Source: an uncultured Erysipelotrichaceae bacterium (GTDB lineage: Bacteria; Bacillota_I; Bacilli_A; Erysipelotrichales; Erysipelotrichaceae). From it: DNA of 7,588 nt. The translations under genes were made by a program, and so were the position numbers. The notes under the pieces were generated by a model. That model was given only the letters and a program-made list of their open reading frames with translations. It ran no database searches and had not been told where the DNA came from. Numbering within the stretch: the first letter of the stretch is position 1; each line of letters starts with the position of its first letter. The stretch is taken from NCBI GenBank assembly GCA_902796465.1, contig CADBPK010000087.1:1-7588 (forward strand). Reading direction: 5' to 3'. Shown in pieces: positions 6,800-7,588 of the stretch.

Positions 6800-6975
6800 A
6801 TCCGCAGTATTTCACGGTCGATCAGATCCATCTGATCTGCCTGCAGGATCAGCCGGATCCGGCATATATAACAGAATCCCTGCAGACATTCAGGGACTGC
6901 GGGATGAACGGTGCTGTACTGTCATGGGATATCATGCTGGCACCGGACAGTCATTTAAAAGCAATAAAGGAATAA
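6796..6975 (+). CDS. Small ORF (59 aa) with probable non-canonical CTG start, upstream of kptA
   Basis: Between the 109-residue gene and kptA, one frame is open from 6790 to the TAA at 6973-6975. It has no ATG, GTG or TTG until codon 37, so the most plausible start is CTG at 6796. That codon overlaps the previous stop as CTGA, mirroring the usual ATGA coupling, with GAGG (6788-6791) four bases before it. The 59-residue product reads like protein: TVDQIHLICLQDQPD (7-21), a probable helix (AYITESLQTFRDC, 23-35), then GAVLSWDIMLAPDSHLKAIKE. Codon choice (CAG, CTG, ATC, GAT) agrees with the neighbours. It ends five bases before the kptA ATG, and the kptA ribosome binding site lies inside its end. 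The family is not recognised. Alternatives are a -1 frameshifted extension of the upstream gene or a degraded gene remnant. Confidence 0.55.
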   Translation: MNPQYFTVDQIHLICLQDQPDPAYITESLQTFRDCGMNGAVLSWDIMLAPDSHLKAIKE

Positions 6976-6979
6976 ACAG

Positions 6980-7516
6980 ATGTCAAACACAAATACAAGC
7001 AAATACATATCACTGATCCTGCGGCATAAACCGGAAACCATCGGAATCGAACTCGATGAACACGGATGGGCAGACGTCCGGGAACTGATTGCGGGCATAA
7101 ATAAAACGCATCCCCTGGACATGTCAATGCTGGAAACCATCGTCGCGGAAGATGCGAAACAGAGATATTCATTCAACGAAGACCACACAAAGATCCGTGC
7201 CAACCAGGGTCACTCCATTGCGGTAGATGTGGAACTGAAGGCACAGGAACCGCCGGAAGTCCTCTACCACGGCACCGGGGAGAAATTTACCGCCTCCATC
7301 GACCAGCAGGGACTGCTTCCCCGCTCCCGGCTCTATGTCCATCTGTCCCCCGACTATACAACAGCCCGTACAGTCGGCACACGCCATGGCAGACCGGTGA
7401 TCTACACTGTGCTGAGCGGGCAGATGTTCCGTGACAGCTTTGTGTTTTACCGCTCCGTCAACGGTGTCTGGCTGACAAAGGAAGTACCTGTCAAATATCT
7501 TGTCAAAGAAGGATAA
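6980..7516 (+). CDS. kptA: RNA 2'-phosphotransferase, Tpt1/KptA family
   Basis: A full-length 178-residue KptA. The enzyme transfers an internal RNA 2'-phosphate to NAD+, giving 2'-OH RNA, ADP-ribose 1'',2''-cyclic phosphate and nicotinamide. The N-terminal winged-helix part contains YISLILRHKPE with the conserved Arg15-His16 pair, HGWADV (28-33) and RYSFNEDHTKIRANQGHS (62-79) with Arg73. The NAD-binding part contains YHGT (96-99), HLS (121-123), VGTRHGRPV (132-140) with Arg135, and NGVWLTKEVP (161-170). The Arg-His-Arg-Arg set expected for catalysis appears intact. The start follows AAGGA (6967-6971) by eight bases. In fungi the enzyme finishes tRNA splicing; bacteria lack that pathway and the natural bacterial substrate is uncertain, with RNA repair or ADP-ribosylation proposed. 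It is the last gene of the unit. Confidence 0.95.
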   Translation: MSNTNTSKYISLILRHKPETIGIELDEHGWADVRELIAGINKTHPLDMSMLETIVAEDAKQRYSFNEDHTKIRANQGHSIAVDVELKAQEPPEVLYHGTGEKFTASIDQQGLLPRSRLYVHLSPDYTTARTVGTRHGRPVIYTVLSGQMFRDSFVFYRSVNGVWLTKEVPVKYLVKEG

Positions 7517-7520
7517 AGCA

Positions 7521-7552
7521 AAAATAATACCGTTCTGCGGTATTATTTTAGT
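7521..7552. terminator. Symmetric (probably bidirectional) terminator after kptA
   Basis: AAAATAATACCG (7521-7532) and CGGTATTATTTT (7538-7549) form a perfect 12-base-pair stem with a TTCTG loop, four bases after the kptA stop codon. A/T-rich outer arms give a U-rich 3' side on both strands, as expected between convergent genes. Confidence 0.8.
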
Positions 7553-7587
7553 TCTCCGATCCATACATCATTCCGGTATACCTGCGG
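7543..7587 (-). CDS. Possible C-terminus of a convergent gene, truncated by the window edge
   Basis: Read on the minus strand from 7587, the sequence gives PQVYRNDVWIGELK and then TAA at 7545-7543, with the stop inside the terminator stem. The symmetric terminator would suit two converging genes. Only 14 codons are visible and no family can be named, so this is a weak call. Confidence 0.3.
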   Translation of the reverse strand, partial: PQVYRNDVWIGELK

Positions 7588-7588
7588 A

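Noticed and set aside
6786..7016. A 76-codon ATG frame on the + strand after the 109-residue gene
   Set aside because: It runs 37 bases into kptA, its product is rich in Gly, Ser and Arg with no recognisable pattern, and the alternative frame starting at 6796 is more protein-like and ends neatly before kptA.

Overview
The window looks like a mid-GC, Gram-positive-type bacterial chromosome, most likely Bacillota and perhaps a gut Erysipelotrichales or Clostridia relative. The basis is strong AGGAGG-type ribosome binding sites, tight gene packing, compact rho-independent terminators and the style of the protein families. Organism assignment is inference; no rRNA or other marker gene is present. 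All confidently called genes lie on the + strand.

Region 1 (1-3450) is a sugar-catabolic operon that begins before the window. It holds rpiB (5' truncated), a ribulose-phosphate 3-epimerase family gene that looks closer to D-allulose-6-phosphate 3-epimerase (AlsE) than to Rpe, a LacI-type sugar-binding protein without the usual helix-turn-helix domain, and a GH1 enzyme of 6-phospho-beta-glucosidase type. A strong terminator follows. RpiB and AlsE-like proteins can convert allose-6-P to allulose-6-P and then to fructose-6-P, so the set may degrade a phosphorylated beta-glycoside whose sugar needs isomerisation and epimerisation. That pathway is inference.

Region 2 (3450-4910) carries two apparently single genes: an AIM24-family protein and a Phd/YefM-type antitoxin with no toxin gene next to it. 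The flanking spacers hold inverted repeats, a terminator and a cluster of TTTACA/TGTAAA words.

Region 3 (4911-6378) holds a 345-residue protein of unknown function with a C-terminal four-cysteine zinc ribbon, then a short MerR-family regulator with no evident effector domain. In both genes the stop codon lies in the loop of the predicted terminator hairpin.

Region 4 (6379-7552) is a likely three-gene unit: a 109-residue alpha/beta protein, a 59-codon ORF that seems to use a CTG start in a 4-base CTGA overlap, and kptA (Tpt1), the NAD-dependent RNA 2'-phosphotransferase. A long symmetric hairpin ends the unit. The last ~45 bases may encode the C-terminus of a convergent minus-strand gene.

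No rRNA, tRNA, CRISPR array, insertion sequence or phage gene was seen. The least explained items are the HTH-less LacI-type protein, the CTG-start small ORF beside kptA, and the zinc-ribbon protein.
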